DNA from: Candidatus Aegiribacteria sp.
GTDB lineage: Bacteria > Fermentibacterota > Fermentibacteria > Fermentibacterales > JCC-6
Direction: 5' to 3'
DNA: 8,126 nucleotides
Assembly: GCA_030642525.1 (NCBI GenBank)
Contig: DAOWNO010000079.1
Span: forward strand, 1-8,126
The notes below the pieces were generated by a model. It saw only the letters and a program-made list of their open reading frames with translations. It was not told the DNA's origin and ran no database searches. Position numbers and translations under genes: made by a program. Below, piece after piece: positions 1-6,792 of the stretch. Positions within the stretch are counted from its first letter, which is position 1, and each line of letters starts with the position of its first letter.

Positions 1-414
1 CTCACCAAGATCGTAACCGCTTGGGCAGATCAGATTCCCCACATTCTCTATACAAAGCAATGCGAGTTCATCCGATTCAAGATCCATGTGTCCCAGAGCG
101 TGATTAACTGCTTCAGCATCCAGATGACAGGCACCGCCGGTTTCTATCTGCCAGGCCTGGCATCCTGCTTTTCTGACTCTTTCCGCGTCGCGGTCAGTTT
201 GCACATCTCCTTCTATAACAGCCATCTTCGATCCGAAGAAACGAGTCATTGATTCGAGAATAGAGGTTTTACCGGCACCCGGAGAACTGATAAGATTAAG
301 CGTGAAAATATTCTTCCCGCTCAGAATTTTCCTGTTAGATGCAGCAAAACGGTCGTTTTTATTCATGACGGGGGTTGAGATGTCCACTGTCTGTTTTGTG
401 GTATCATCGCACAT
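1..414 (-). CDS. hypB: HypB, GTPase for nickel insertion into [NiFe] hydrogenase (C-terminal part off the window)
   Basis: The first 138 codons of HypB are visible; the gene continues past the left edge. HypB is a cytoplasmic SIMIBI-class GTPase that, with HypA, delivers Ni2+ to the hydrogenase large-subunit precursor. The translation shows the P-loop SSPGAGKT (residues 43-50), the IEGDVQTDRDAERV segment (68-80) with the Mg/switch Asp, and the ENVGNLICP block (123-131). The G-domain metal-site residues of the family are present as C96-H97 (in TGGACHLDA) and C130. There is no His-rich N-terminal stretch, only C2. I chose the ATG at 414, which overlaps the end of hypA by 11 nt and has GGAAGGA about 10 nt upstream inside hypA; a GTG ten codons in and an ATG at codon 17 are alternatives. 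It is in an operon with hypA and probably translationally coupled to it. Family assignment is very secure; only the start is uncertain. Confidence 0.96.
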   Translation of the reverse strand, partial: MCDDTTKQTVDISTPVMNKNDRFAASNRKILSGKNIFTLNLISSPGAGKTSILESMTRFFGSKMAVIEGDVQTDRDAERVRKAGCQAWQIETGGACHLDAEAVNHALGHMDLESDELALLCIENVGNLICPSGYDLGE

Positions 415-763
415 ATGGGTCTGTTCCTTCCATTATCTCTACACTGTCCACCGTGAATTCTCTTCCTGATAGTATCCTTCTGCTGAAGGAACCGCATGAT
501 GGACAGCCCTGGTAAAATTCCTTTGCCTTGTATTCATTGTTGCAGTCAAGGCAGATAAGTTTTGCTTCAGTTTCGGTTATTACAAGTCTGGGTTCACCGA
601 ATCCCTCCATCTTTGCCACTTCGGTAAAGCAGAACCGGAGGGACTCAGGAGATATTCCAGAGAGCGGGCCAATAGTAATGTTTACGGTATCAAGAGGTCT
701 GCATCCTCCAAGAACTTTACCAATGATCCTCGTCATGTCTTTAGCAAGGGATAGTTCGTGCAT
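404..763 (-). CDS. hypA: HypA, nickel metallochaperone for [NiFe] hydrogenase maturation
   Basis: This 119-residue protein is of normal HypA length (about 113-120). HypA binds Ni2+ through its N-terminal Met-His and passes it, with HypB, to the hydrogenase large subunit. The N-terminus MHELSLAK carries the nickel ligand H2 followed by E3. The structural zinc site is seen as two CxxC pairs, C71/C74 and C87/C90, separated by 12 residues. The conserved VNITIGPLSGISPESLRFCF segment lies at residues 27-46. The ATG at 763 has GGAG four nt upstream and is fixed by the essential Met-His start. It is the first gene of a leftward hypA-hypB pair, divergent from hypF across 75 bp. The stop TGA overlaps the hypB start. 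HybF-type paralogues look the same, so the symbol hypA is by convention. Confidence 0.97.
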   Translation of the reverse strand: MHELSLAKDMTRIIGKVLGGCRPLDTVNITIGPLSGISPESLRFCFTEVAKMEGFGEPRLVITETEAKLICLDCNNEYKAKEFYQGCPSCGSFSRRILSGREFTVDSVEIMEGTDPYVR

Positions 764-813
764 TAAGCTCCGCTCGTCGATCGGTGTATGGTCTGAAACT
801 GCTTAAGATGGTA

Positions 814-830
814 GAATATACGCTATATTC
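814..830. promoter_or_regulatory. Perfect palindrome in the hypA/hypF divergent intergenic region (candidate operator or promoter core)
   Basis: GAATATA-CGC-TATATTC is a perfect 7-bp inverted repeat with a 3-nt centre, in the 75-bp gap between the hypA and hypF starts. It is AT-rich and supplies a TATATT hexamer on each strand (plus 824-829; minus 820-815) that could serve as -10 elements for both directions, though I see no convincing -35 for either. It does not match the NikR half-site GTATGA or the FNR box TTGAT-N4-ATCAA. A symmetric repressor or activator site that sets hyp expression in both directions is an inference from symmetry and position alone. Confidence 0.4.
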
Positions 831-838
831 AGAAGGAT

Positions 839-3139
839 ATGTACCCCGAATGGAAGTCCGGAACAGTTGATTTGAAGCGTCTTAGAATGGAAATACACGG
901 AGCTGTACAGGGAGTCGGGTTCAGACCTTTCGTCTACCGGCTGGCTGACAGTTTCGATGTTACCGGCTGGGTATGTAATACTTCAGCCGGCGTGATACTC
1001 GAGGTGGAGGGAGAAGAAGCAGTTCTCCGGAGGTTCGGGGAAGCAGTTGAAAGAGAAAAGCCTGCTATTTCCATCATACAGAATATTACAAGAGAATATC
1101 TGGATCCTGCCGGATACACCGGTTTTGAGATAAGGAAGAGTACCGGAGGGGAGAGAAAAGCTCTTGTTCTTGCTGATATATCTACATGTGCTGATTGTCT
1201 GGAAGAGATAATGGACCCGGAAAACAGACGGTATCGATATCCGTTTACCAACTGTACCAATTGCGGTCCGAGATACTCCATCATCAATTCAATTCCCTAC
1301 GACAGACCTGCTACGACAATGGCTGGTTTCCCTATGTGCAAGAAGTGTATCGAAGAGTACGAAGACCCATTCGACAGGAGGTTTCACGCACAGCCGAACG
1401 CATGCCCGGAGTGCGGACCGCATCTTGAACTCTGGGACCGGAGCGGAAAAATTATCGCGGAGAGAGATGATGCGATTCAAAGAACAGCATCCGCGATACT
1501 CAATGGTAAGATCGTTGCAGTAAAAGGACTCGGCGGATTTCATCTGATTACTCTCGCAAGTTCTGACAAAGCCGTCCTGCTTCTAAGGGAACGAAAGGGC
1601 AGGAAAACCAAACCTTTTGCCCTTATGTTTCCCTCTTCAGATATGATCTCATCCTTCTGCGAAGTATCAGAGATGGAACAGAATTTGCTCAAACCCCCTG
1701 AATCCCCGATTGTTCTGCTGAAAAAGAGGGAATATCATGGATCACCCGGGAAACTATCGGAATTCATCTCTCCGGGGAACCCTGATCTTGGTGTCATGCT
1801 TCCCTGTACACCTCTTCATCATCTTCTGCTGCAGGAGATTGGCGAGCCTGTTGTTGCGACCAGCGGGAATCTTTCAGACGAACCAATCTGCACTGACGAA
1901 AAGGAAGCCTTAAAAAGATTATCCGGTCTGGCGGATCTGTTCCTTGTTCACAACCGGCCCATAGCAAGACATGTTGATGATTCTATCGTGCGGGTGGTGG
2001 ATGGCGGGGAGATGATTCTCAGAAGAGCCAGAGGGTACGCTCCTCTGCCGGTCAGAATGAATGAAGAATCTGAAACCATACTGGCAACCGGAGCACATCT
2101 TAAGAATACCATGGCACTCTCGATCGGCAGCAATGTTTTTATAAGCCAGCATATTGGAGACATGGAAACACCCCAGGCAGCAAAAGCTTATAAGGAAGTA
2201 TGGAGCAGCATAGAGTCGCTTTATCACGCGAAGGCGAAAAAGATCATTCATGATATGCATCCGGACTATATATCCACAAAACATGCTTTGGAATCCGGTC
2301 TTCCAGCATTTCCGGTGCAGCATCATGTAGCTCATGTCTTCTCCTGCATGCTCGATAATGGGATAAATCCTCCACTGCTTGGAGTATCCTGGGATGGAAC
2401 GGGATACGGAAGTGACGGGACAATTTGGGGAGGGGAATTCTTTTATATTGGCAAGGAATCCATTGAGAGAGTTGCGCATATGAGGACATTCAGGCTTCCA
2501 GGCGGAGAAAAGGCCATCAGGGAACCGAGGAGATCAGCACTTGGGCTTCTGTCTGAGATGTTCGATGATCCAATCGGGTATATTCCATCTGATGTATTCT
2601 CGAAAAAAGAAAATACCGTACTGAAACATATGCTGAAGAACGATCTTAATTCACCTTCTACTTCGAGCGCTGGAAGACTTTTTGACGTGGTTGCGTCGAT
2701 GCTCGGACTCTGTCAGATAAATGAATTCGAGGGTCAGGCGGCGATGTTACTTGAATATGCTGTTGCGGGAGTGGAAACGGATGATTCGTATCATCTTCTT
2801 ATTGACAGAACCGCGGGAAAACCCTGGATACTGGACTGGGAATCTCTTATCAATGATATAATTGATGATATTACGATTGGGGAGAGAACATCCATGATCG
2901 CAGCAAGGTTCCACAATGCGCTTGCCGAGGGAATCGTATCTGTGGCTGAGTTGACAGGGGAGAAAAGAGTGGCTTTGAGCGGAGGGTGCTTTCAGAACGT
3001 CTATCTGACAGAAAGAACAGCGGATCTGCTTCGGAAAAAGGGGTTCACGCCTGTTCTGCACCGGAGAATACCTCCGAATGATGGCGGTATAGCTCCCGGT
3101 CAAATATTTGCAGCGGTCAATCTGTTAAAGAACAAATGA
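839..3139 (+). CDS. hypF: HypF, carbamoyltransferase making the cyanide ligand precursor
   Basis: HypF takes carbamoyl phosphate and ATP and transfers the carbamoyl group to the C-terminal Cys of HypE. At 766 residues it is a normal full-length HypF. The domains in order are: acylphosphatase (about 15-100; GAVQGVGFRPF with catalytic R29, N47 in CNTSAG); a double zinc finger with four CxxC pairs (C117/C120, C139/C142, C167/C170, C189/C192); a YrdC/Sua5-like domain (about 205-400; KGLGGFHL, RKGRKTKPFALMF, TSGNLSDEPI); and a Kae1-like ASKHA domain (about 415-766; HHVAH at 495-499, SWDGTGYGSDG, LSGGCFQN, PPNDGG). The start is uncertain: the ATG at 839 has AGAAGGA only 1 nt upstream, too close for a usual Shine-Dalgarno. 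Homologues usually begin near residues 12-17, so the TTG at 872 or the ATG at 887 is possible. The stop is 13 nt before hypC. It is the first gene of hypFCDE. Confidence 0.97.
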   Translation: MYPEWKSGTVDLKRLRMEIHGAVQGVGFRPFVYRLADSFDVTGWVCNTSAGVILEVEGEEAVLRRFGEAVEREKPAISIIQNITREYLDPAGYTGFEIRKSTGGERKALVLADISTCADCLEEIMDPENRRYRYPFTNCTNCGPRYSIINSIPYDRPATTMAGFPMCKKCIEEYEDPFDRRFHAQPNACPECGPHLELWDRSGKIIAERDDAIQRTASAILNGKIVAVKGLGGFHLITLASSDKAVLLLRERKGRKTKPFALMFPSSDMISSFCEVSEMEQNLLKPPESPIVLLKKREYHGSPGKLSEFISPGNPDLGVMLPCTPLHHLLLQEIGEPVVATSGNLSDEPICTDEKEALKRLSGLADLFLVHNRPIARHVDDSIVRVVDGGEMILRRARGYAPLPVRMNEESETILATGAHLKNTMALSIGSNVFISQHIGDMETPQAAKAYKEVWSSIESLYHAKAKKIIHDMHPDYISTKHALESGLPAFPVQHHVAHVFSCMLDNGINPPLLGVSWDGTGYGSDGTIWGGEFFYIGKESIERVAHMRTFRLPGGEKAIREPRRSALGLLSEMFDDPIGYIPSDVFSKKENTVLKHMLKNDLNSPSTSSAGRLFDVVASMLGLCQINEFEGQAAMLLEYAVAGVETDDSYHLLIDRTAGKPWILDWESLINDIIDDITIGERTSMIAARFHNALAEGIVSVAELTGEKRVALSGGCFQNVYLTERTADLLRKKGFTPVLHRRIPPNDGGIAPGQIFAAVNLLKNK

Positions 3140-3152
3140 CAGGAGATTAAAA

Positions 3153-3455
3153 ATGTGCCTTGGAGTGCCTGGCAGGCTTGAAGAAATATTCCAGGGAAAT
3201 GATCCAATTTTCAGGACAGGAAAAGTGAGTTTCGGAGGAATTTTAAGGGACATAAGTCTGGCCGGCGTCAGTGATGCAAAGGTTGGCGACTGGGTTATTG
3301 TTCATGCGGGGTTTGCTCTTAATAAACTGAATGAGGAGGAAGCCAGTGAGGTTTTTGAGTATCTAAGGCAGATATCTGAATTTGGCAGAGAAGAACTAAA
3401 AAGCGATCATAATACATTACAACAAAACAATATACCCGATAAGGGTACATCTTGA
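3153..3455 (+). CDS. hypC: HypC, chaperone that partners HypD in Fe(CN)2CO assembly
   Basis: HypC is a small OB-fold chaperone that binds HypD and the hydrogenase large-subunit precursor and carries the iron-ligand group. The diagnostic N-terminus MCLGVPG is present, with the essential C2 exposed after Met removal, and the GDWVIVHAGFAL block follows at residues 45-56. The protein is 100 residues; the core ends near residue 80, and the last 20 (rich in Asn, Gln and Asp) are a low-complexity tail slightly longer than in many homologues. GGAG at 3142-3145 lies 7 nt before the ATG. The stop TGA overlaps the hypD TTG start (TTGA), so hypD translation is probably coupled to it. HybG-type paralogues share the fold; context supports HypC. 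Confidence 0.96.
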   Translation: MCLGVPGRLEEIFQGNDPIFRTGKVSFGGILRDISLAGVSDAKVGDWVIVHAGFALNKLNEEEASEVFEYLRQISEFGREELKSDHNTLQQNNIPDKGTS

Positions 3456-4549
3456 AATATGTTTCAGAATACCGTGATCAACGAGCAGCAGAGGAGTATG
3501 CTGAAAGGATTAAACAGCTGGTTTCCAGGGAATGGACAATCATGGAGGTGTGCGGAGGACAGACACATTCCATTCTTAAATACGGTATCGACCAGCTCCT
3601 TCCTGAAAAAATCTCACTGATTCACGGTCCTGGATGTCCGGTATGTGTAACTCCGATTGAACTGATCGATCAGGCGATAGAGATCGCCGGAATCAAGAAT
3701 GTTATTTTTTGTTCCTTCGGTGATATGCTCCGGGTACCTGGCAGCGTTAAAGATCTGACAGGTGTCAGGGCTTCCGGCGGAGATGTCAGAATAGTCTATT
3801 CACCAATAGATGCTGTGAAAATCGCAGAAAATAACCCGATGAAGCAGGTTGTGTTCTTCGGAATAGGTTTCGAAACGACGGTTCCCGTAACAGCAGCCGC
3901 GATAATGCAGGCAGATAATCTTAAACTGGAAAACTTCTATATGCTGGTATCGCACGTTCTTGTACCACCTGCAATGCAAGCAGTCCTCTCAAATCCTGAA
4001 TGCAGAGTACAGGGATTCCTTGCAGCGGGACATGTCTGTTCTATAATGGGTTACGTTGAGTACGAGACTATTGCTGAGGAATACAATGTACCGATAGTTG
4101 TTACCGGTTTCGAACCTCTGGATATCCTTGAGGGAATACACATGTGCCTGAAACAGCTGGAGGAAGGCAGGGCTTTGGTTGAAAACCAGTATATGCGCTC
4201 CGTCAACAGAAATGGAAATCCGGAAGCAATCGGAATAATGCGTGAAGTTTTTGAAGTGATCGACAGAAAGTGGCGGGGGATAGGTGCAATACCAGAGAGT
4301 GGACTTGGACTCAGGAATAAATATTCGAGGTTTGACGCTGCAGAACACTTCGGTGTAAGTGGACATACAGTTGAGGAGTCCGGCGACTGCATCTCAGGGC
4401 AGGTTCTTACGGGTGAGAAAAAACCTGAAGAGTGTCCTGCGTTCGGCGGTAAATGTACCCCGGAGCATCCAATTGGAGCCCTGATGGTATCTTCCGAGGG
4501 AGCATGTGCCGCATATTATCGCTACAGATTAATCAGGAGCAAACGATGA
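3452..4549 (+). CDS. hypD: HypD, iron-sulfur scaffold for the Fe(CN)2CO group
   Basis: HypD carries a [4Fe-4S] cluster and, in complex with HypC, holds the iron while CN and CO ligands are added; HypE passes cyanide to this complex. The 365 residues are normal length. Signature blocks: MEVCGGQTHS (31-40, C34), HGPGCPVCVTP (58-68, C62 and C65), FFGIGFETTVP (135-145), GFLAAGHVCSIMG (188-200), GFEPLDIL (219-226), IPESGLGLR (280-288), and a Cys-rich C-terminus with C313, C328, C335 and C352, the candidate cluster ligands. The start is a TTG at 3452 within the hypC stop (TTGA). It is supported by AAGGG at 3441-3445 with 6-nt spacing and by the absence of an in-frame ATG before the conserved region. 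The stop overlaps the hypE ATG as ATGA. Confidence 0.96.
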   Translation: MKYVSEYRDQRAAEEYAERIKQLVSREWTIMEVCGGQTHSILKYGIDQLLPEKISLIHGPGCPVCVTPIELIDQAIEIAGIKNVIFCSFGDMLRVPGSVKDLTGVRASGGDVRIVYSPIDAVKIAENNPMKQVVFFGIGFETTVPVTAAAIMQADNLKLENFYMLVSHVLVPPAMQAVLSNPECRVQGFLAAGHVCSIMGYVEYETIAEEYNVPIVVTGFEPLDILEGIHMCLKQLEEGRALVENQYMRSVNRNGNPEAIGIMREVFEVIDRKWRGIGAIPESGLGLRNKYSRFDAAEHFGVSGHTVEESGDCISGQVLTGEKKPEECPAFGGKCTPEHPIGALMVSSEGACAAYYRYRLIRSKR

Positions 4550-5589
4550 TCCCAGAAGAAAGCTGCCCGATACCCATCTCTGACTACCCTGAAATCACCA
4601 TGGCGCACGGAGGCGGCGGAAAGCTAATGCACGACCTTATCAGCGGGATGATGCGCAGAGTATTTTCAAATCCCCTTCTGGATGCTCAGCATGACGGGGC
4701 TGTTCTCAGAACTGATGGCAGAAGACTGGCATTTGCGACCGATTCGCACGTAATCACACCTCTGTTTTTTCCGGGAGGTGATATTGGATATCTTTCCGTA
4801 TACGGAACTGTCAACGACCTTGCCATGTGCGGAGCAGAACCGGAATGGCTGAGCGCCAGTTTCATACTTGAAGAAGGATTTCCCATGGAAACCCTCTGGA
4901 GGGTTGTTCAATCGATGGGAGAAGCCGCTGAAAGGACAGGTGTATCAATTGTAACAGGAGACACAAAGGTTGTTGAGAGAGGTAAGGGTGACGGGATCTA
5001 TATTAATACTGCCGGAGTGGGCGTCATACCTGACGGAGTAGATATCAGCCCTTCAAGAGTGAGAGAGGGAGATTCTGTTATTATAAGCGGCGATATAGGA
5101 CGGCACGGAATCGCCATCATGGCCGTTCGCGAAGGGATCGATTTCCAGACGGTTATTAAGAGTGACCTTGCACCTCTTGACAGAATAGTATCAGAACTGC
5201 TTGAAGCTGATCTGGATATTCATTGCCTGCGGGATCTTACAAGGGGAGGGCTGGCCAGCGGTCTGAATGAAATCGCTTCTGCCGGCAAAGTCTCAATCAA
5301 TATCAAGGAGTGCTTAATCCCTGTTCGTGATGATGTTCTTGGAGCATGCGAGATACTTGGATTTGACCCGCTGTATATTGCCAATGAAGGGAGATTCGTT
5401 GTTTTTCTTCCCTCAGAGAATGCCGGGAAGGCTGTTGATATTCTTCAGAAACATGTAGACGGCCGACAGGCAATCATTATTGGACATGTTGCAGAAGCAT
5501 CATATGCTGATGTAATTATGAAAAGCAGTATAGGAGCTGAGAGAATCGTCGATATGATTAGTGGAGAACAACTGCCGCGTATCTGCTGA
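4546..5589 (+). CDS. hypE: HypE, carbamoyl dehydratase forming the cyanide ligand
   Basis: HypE receives a carbamoyl group from HypF on its C-terminal cysteine, dehydrates it with ATP to a thiocyanate, and donates cyanide to HypC-HypD. The protein ends in PRIC, the family signature with the acceptor C347 as last residue. It belongs to the PurM/SelD-like ATPase fold: HGGGGKLMHDLI (21-32), FATDSHVITPLFFPGGDIG (63-81), VYGTVNDLAMCGAEP (85-99), VTGDTKVVERGKGDG (136-150), SGDIGRHGIAIM (181-192), LTRGGLASGLNEIA (231-244). I start it at the ATG at 4546 (ATGA overlap with hypD, AGGAG at 4535-4539 upstream), giving 347 residues. The same frame is open upstream to 4453, but those codons are hypD read out of frame. 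It is the last hyp gene; 49 bp later the first attC-like repeat begins. Confidence 0.97.
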   Translation: MIPEESCPIPISDYPEITMAHGGGGKLMHDLISGMMRRVFSNPLLDAQHDGAVLRTDGRRLAFATDSHVITPLFFPGGDIGYLSVYGTVNDLAMCGAEPEWLSASFILEEGFPMETLWRVVQSMGEAAERTGVSIVTGDTKVVERGKGDGIYINTAGVGVIPDGVDISPSRVREGDSVIISGDIGRHGIAIMAVREGIDFQTVIKSDLAPLDRIVSELLEADLDIHCLRDLTRGGLASGLNEIASAGKVSINIKECLIPVRDDVLGACEILGFDPLYIANEGRFVVFLPSENAGKAVDILQKHVDGRQAIIIGHVAEASYADVIMKSSIGAERIVDMISGEQLPRIC

Positions 5590-5638
5590 GAAAACCATAG
5601 TCTGTTCTTAACCCTCATGGTACACACAATTTATTGCA

Positions 5639-5706
5639 GAACGTTTGCATAACCCGAACAGTATTCACAAGAACGTCGCCACTGTTTCTGGTTGATGTGA
5701 TTGTTC
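5639..5706 (-). repeat. attC-like recombination site 1 (distal end of the array, next to hypE)
   Basis: The left arm at 5639-5662 (GAAC, then GCATAACC, then GAACAGT) pairs with the right arm at 5681-5706 (ACTGTTTC, GGTTGATG, GTTC), around an 18-nt loop. Read on the minus strand the 5' arm carries two extra bases. The first is a C at the ninth position after the R'' box AAC, the usual place of the attC extrahelical base. The second is an A about 7-9 nt further in. The stem has more mismatches than sites 2 and 3. It starts 49 bp after the hypE stop, and it is followed on the plus strand by a T-run (5715-5720), so it may also help end hyp transcripts. Confidence 0.68.
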
Positions 5707-5900
5707 CCCGAATATTTTTTCAATTCTTGGTATCATCACTTTTCATGAGAATAATAGTATTCATTATGCCTGGATTCTCTCTCAAAGAATCACATTCCAT
5801 TGGTTTGTGACATCCATCTTACTCAGAGCTCCAAAGAAGTCACTAGATTTGCAGAGTGTTGTGTAGTTTCGTAGTATATACAAGTAATGGAGGTGAGAAA
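5707..5900 (+). promoter_or_regulatory. Leader and candidate promoter of the MazEF-like cassette
   Basis: No gene is supported between the hypE stop (5589) and 5901. Besides attC site 1, this stretch holds a plausible promoter: TTGCAG at 5849-5854, 17 nt, then TAGTAT at 5872-5877. The palindrome GTATATAC at 5874-5881 overlaps the -10 and could be an autoregulatory site. The ribosome-binding site GGAGGTGA (5889-5896) precedes the ATG by 4 nt. A 23-nt block at 5746-5768 resembles one at 7864-7887. I recognise nothing else. The cassette carrying its own promoter fits its inverted orientation, which would deny it transcription from an upstream integron promoter. Confidence 0.4.
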
Positions 5901-6113
5901 ATGTTAAGGTCTGTTGAAGCCACAATCGAAGTCGATGGAAAAGTACACATTAGGGAAAACATTCACCTCTCACATGCCTGTAGAGCAATAGTAACGATTA
6001 TTGATGAGCCTGATATTCCTGAAACTGCCATTCTCAGCGAGGTTGTGCTCGGAGAAGACTGGAACCGGCCGGAGGAGGAAGAGGCATGGTCATACTTGCA
6101 GCAGGTTCAATAG
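5901..6113 (+). CDS. Antitoxin of a MazEF/PemIK-like toxin-antitoxin pair
   Basis: This 70-residue acidic protein resembles the short antitoxins found directly before MazF/PemK toxins. They have an N-terminal strand-rich part (EATIEVDGKVHIRENIHL, residues 6-23) followed by an acidic, probably disordered tail (ETAILSEVVLGEDWNRPEEE, 40-59) of the kind that wraps the toxin. I recognise the SE-x3-L-x-EDWNRPEE-x2-AW pattern from such pairs, but I cannot tell from sequence alone whether the N-terminus binds DNA as AbrB/MazE does. The start at 5901 is set by GGAGGTGA 4 nt upstream; the frame is open 15 codons further back without a ribosome-binding site. Its last 28 nt overlap the toxin gene. It is intact, while its toxin is not. 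Confidence 0.78.
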   Translation: MLRSVEATIEVDGKVHIRENIHLSHACRAIVTIIDEPDIPETAILSEVVLGEDWNRPEEEEAWSYLQQVQ

Positions 6114-6469
6114 TTCTTGTTGCTTTCCCATTTTCGGATTTATCCAAGAGCAAGTTACGACCAGCTGTTGTTCTGGCATCAGCAGAACGTGGAGATTGGA
6201 TATTGTGCCAGATTACGAGTAACCCCTACTCTGATTCTCGCGCAGTTCAGTTGAGCGAGACTGATTTTCAGTCTGGTTCTTTGCAACGCGTTAGTTATGC
6301 TTGACCAGGGAAATTATTTACTGCAAACACAACTCTGATTAAGATGGAAGTCGGTAATCAATATTCTCAAGGGCTAAAACATGAAAATATCCTGTTGTCA
6401 TCAATTCTTTTTATAAATCAACTTAGATACTGCGATAGTAATTACCAGAGCATTTTTCCGGGTCGTTAA
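6086..6469 (+). pseudogene. MazF/PemK-family endoribonuclease toxin interrupted by an in-frame TGA
   Basis: MazF/PemK toxins are sequence-specific mRNA interferases. Codons 1-72 give a clear family N-terminus: GSIVLVAFPFSDLS (7-20), KLRPAVVL (23-30, with the conserved RP) and DWILCQITSNPY (37-48). A TGA at 6302-6304 then stops translation after VSYA. The same frame continues at once with PGKLFTANTTLI, which is the expected next block of this family (usually SYARPGKLFTAN). A single CGA-to-TGA change at codon 73 therefore explains the break, and the frame stays open to a TAA at 6467-6469, giving 127 codons, about full length. The C-terminal 40 codons look less conserved. GGAGGAGG (6069-6076) precedes the ATG. 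Read-through or a sequencing error cannot be excluded; recoding is unlikely because neighbouring genes use TGA as stop. Confidence 0.8.
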
Positions 6470-6499
6470 AGGTTTGGCAGAGCTTTTTTTTCACCGGGG
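6446..6499 (+). repeat. Short imperfect direct repeat with T-runs after the broken toxin gene
   Basis: CAGAGCATTTTTCCGGG (6446-6462) is echoed by CAGAGC, eight T, then CACCGGGG (6478-6499), immediately before attC site 2. The second copy's T-run could end plus-strand transcripts, but I see no good GC stem before it. It may be a small tandem duplication at the cassette end. Significance is uncertain. Confidence 0.35.
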
Positions 6500-6571
6500 A
6501 ACGCTTGCATAACCAGTGCCGTTACCCTTTATCCATCTCCCTGACAGGCGACTGGTTCATGCAGTTGGTTC
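6499..6571 (-). repeat. attC-like recombination site 2 (site of the HicAB cassette)
   Basis: The left arm 6499-6520 (GAAC, GCTTGCATAACCAGTGCC) pairs with the right arm 6547-6571 (GGCGACTGGTTCATGCAG, then GTTC). Read on the minus strand, the 5' arm has TGCATGAACCAGTCGCC against GGCACTGGTTATGCA: an extra G and, 8 nt further in, an extra C. The minus-strand 3' end reads GCAAGCGTTCC, close to the CAAGCGTTAG end of aadA-type attC sites. The 26-nt terminal loop at 6521-6546 is the variable part. The hicB stop codon is 9 bp away on the minus-strand 5' side. Confidence 0.77.
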
Positions 6572-6579
6572 TGTACTTC

Positions 6580-6792
6580 TTAGGCGAATACTAGGCGACG
6601 GCCCTTGGGTTCAGGGATAGGATCTCCGAACTCCTTAGCAGTTTCGAGCCAAAGCTTTTCGGCTTCCTTTGCGTTGGCTAACGCATCTTCCTGGGTAGTG
6701 CCATGAGCAACACACCCTGGGAGTTCCGGAATTTCAGCAATGAAGGAATCGTCCTCCGCACTCCAGAAAATGATAATTTCATACTTATCCAT
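6580..6792 (-). CDS. hicB: HicB-family antitoxin (short form)
   Basis: This 70-residue protein is a short HicB antitoxin that neutralises HicA. The core shows YEIIIFWSAEDDSFIAEIPE (4-23), LPGCVAHGTTQEDALANA (24-41) and KLWLETAKEFGDPIPEPKG (46-64), the partly degraded RNase-H-like fold of HicB. It lacks room for the C-terminal HTH or ribbon-helix-helix domain of long HicB proteins, so direct DNA binding and autorepression are doubtful. The ATG at 6792 shares one base with the hicA stop (TAATG), indicating coupled translation. The stop TAA lies 9 bp before attC site 2. Confidence 0.93.
   Translation of the reverse strand: MDKYEIIIFWSAEDDSFIAEIPELPGCVAHGTTQEDALANAKEAEKLWLETAKEFGDPIPEPKGRRLVFA

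Noticed and set aside
814..830. The hyp intergenic palindrome as a NikR or FNR site
   Set aside because: Half-sites do not match GTATGA-N16-TCATAC or TTGAT-N4-ATCAA.
1919..2479. A 186-codon minus-strand frame inside hypF
   Set aside because: It is the shadow of a strongly conserved HypF region (Kae1-like domain); no ribosome-binding site or family features.
4453..4545. An N-terminal extension of HypE starting at 4453
   Set aside because: These codons are the 3' end of hypD in another frame. The ATG at 4546 has an AGGAG site and gives the usual HypE length.
5590..5900. A small gene or RNA gene between hypE and the MazEF-like pair
   Set aside because: No frame with a start, ribosome-binding site and recognisable product, and no tRNA-like or riboswitch-like structure that I could support.
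6302..6304. TGA in the toxin gene as a recoded sense codon or selenocysteine
   Set aside because: hypA, hypF, hypC, hypD and hypE all end with TGA at the expected protein length, so TGA is a working stop. The relatives' residue here is Arg, and I saw no selenocysteine insertion element.
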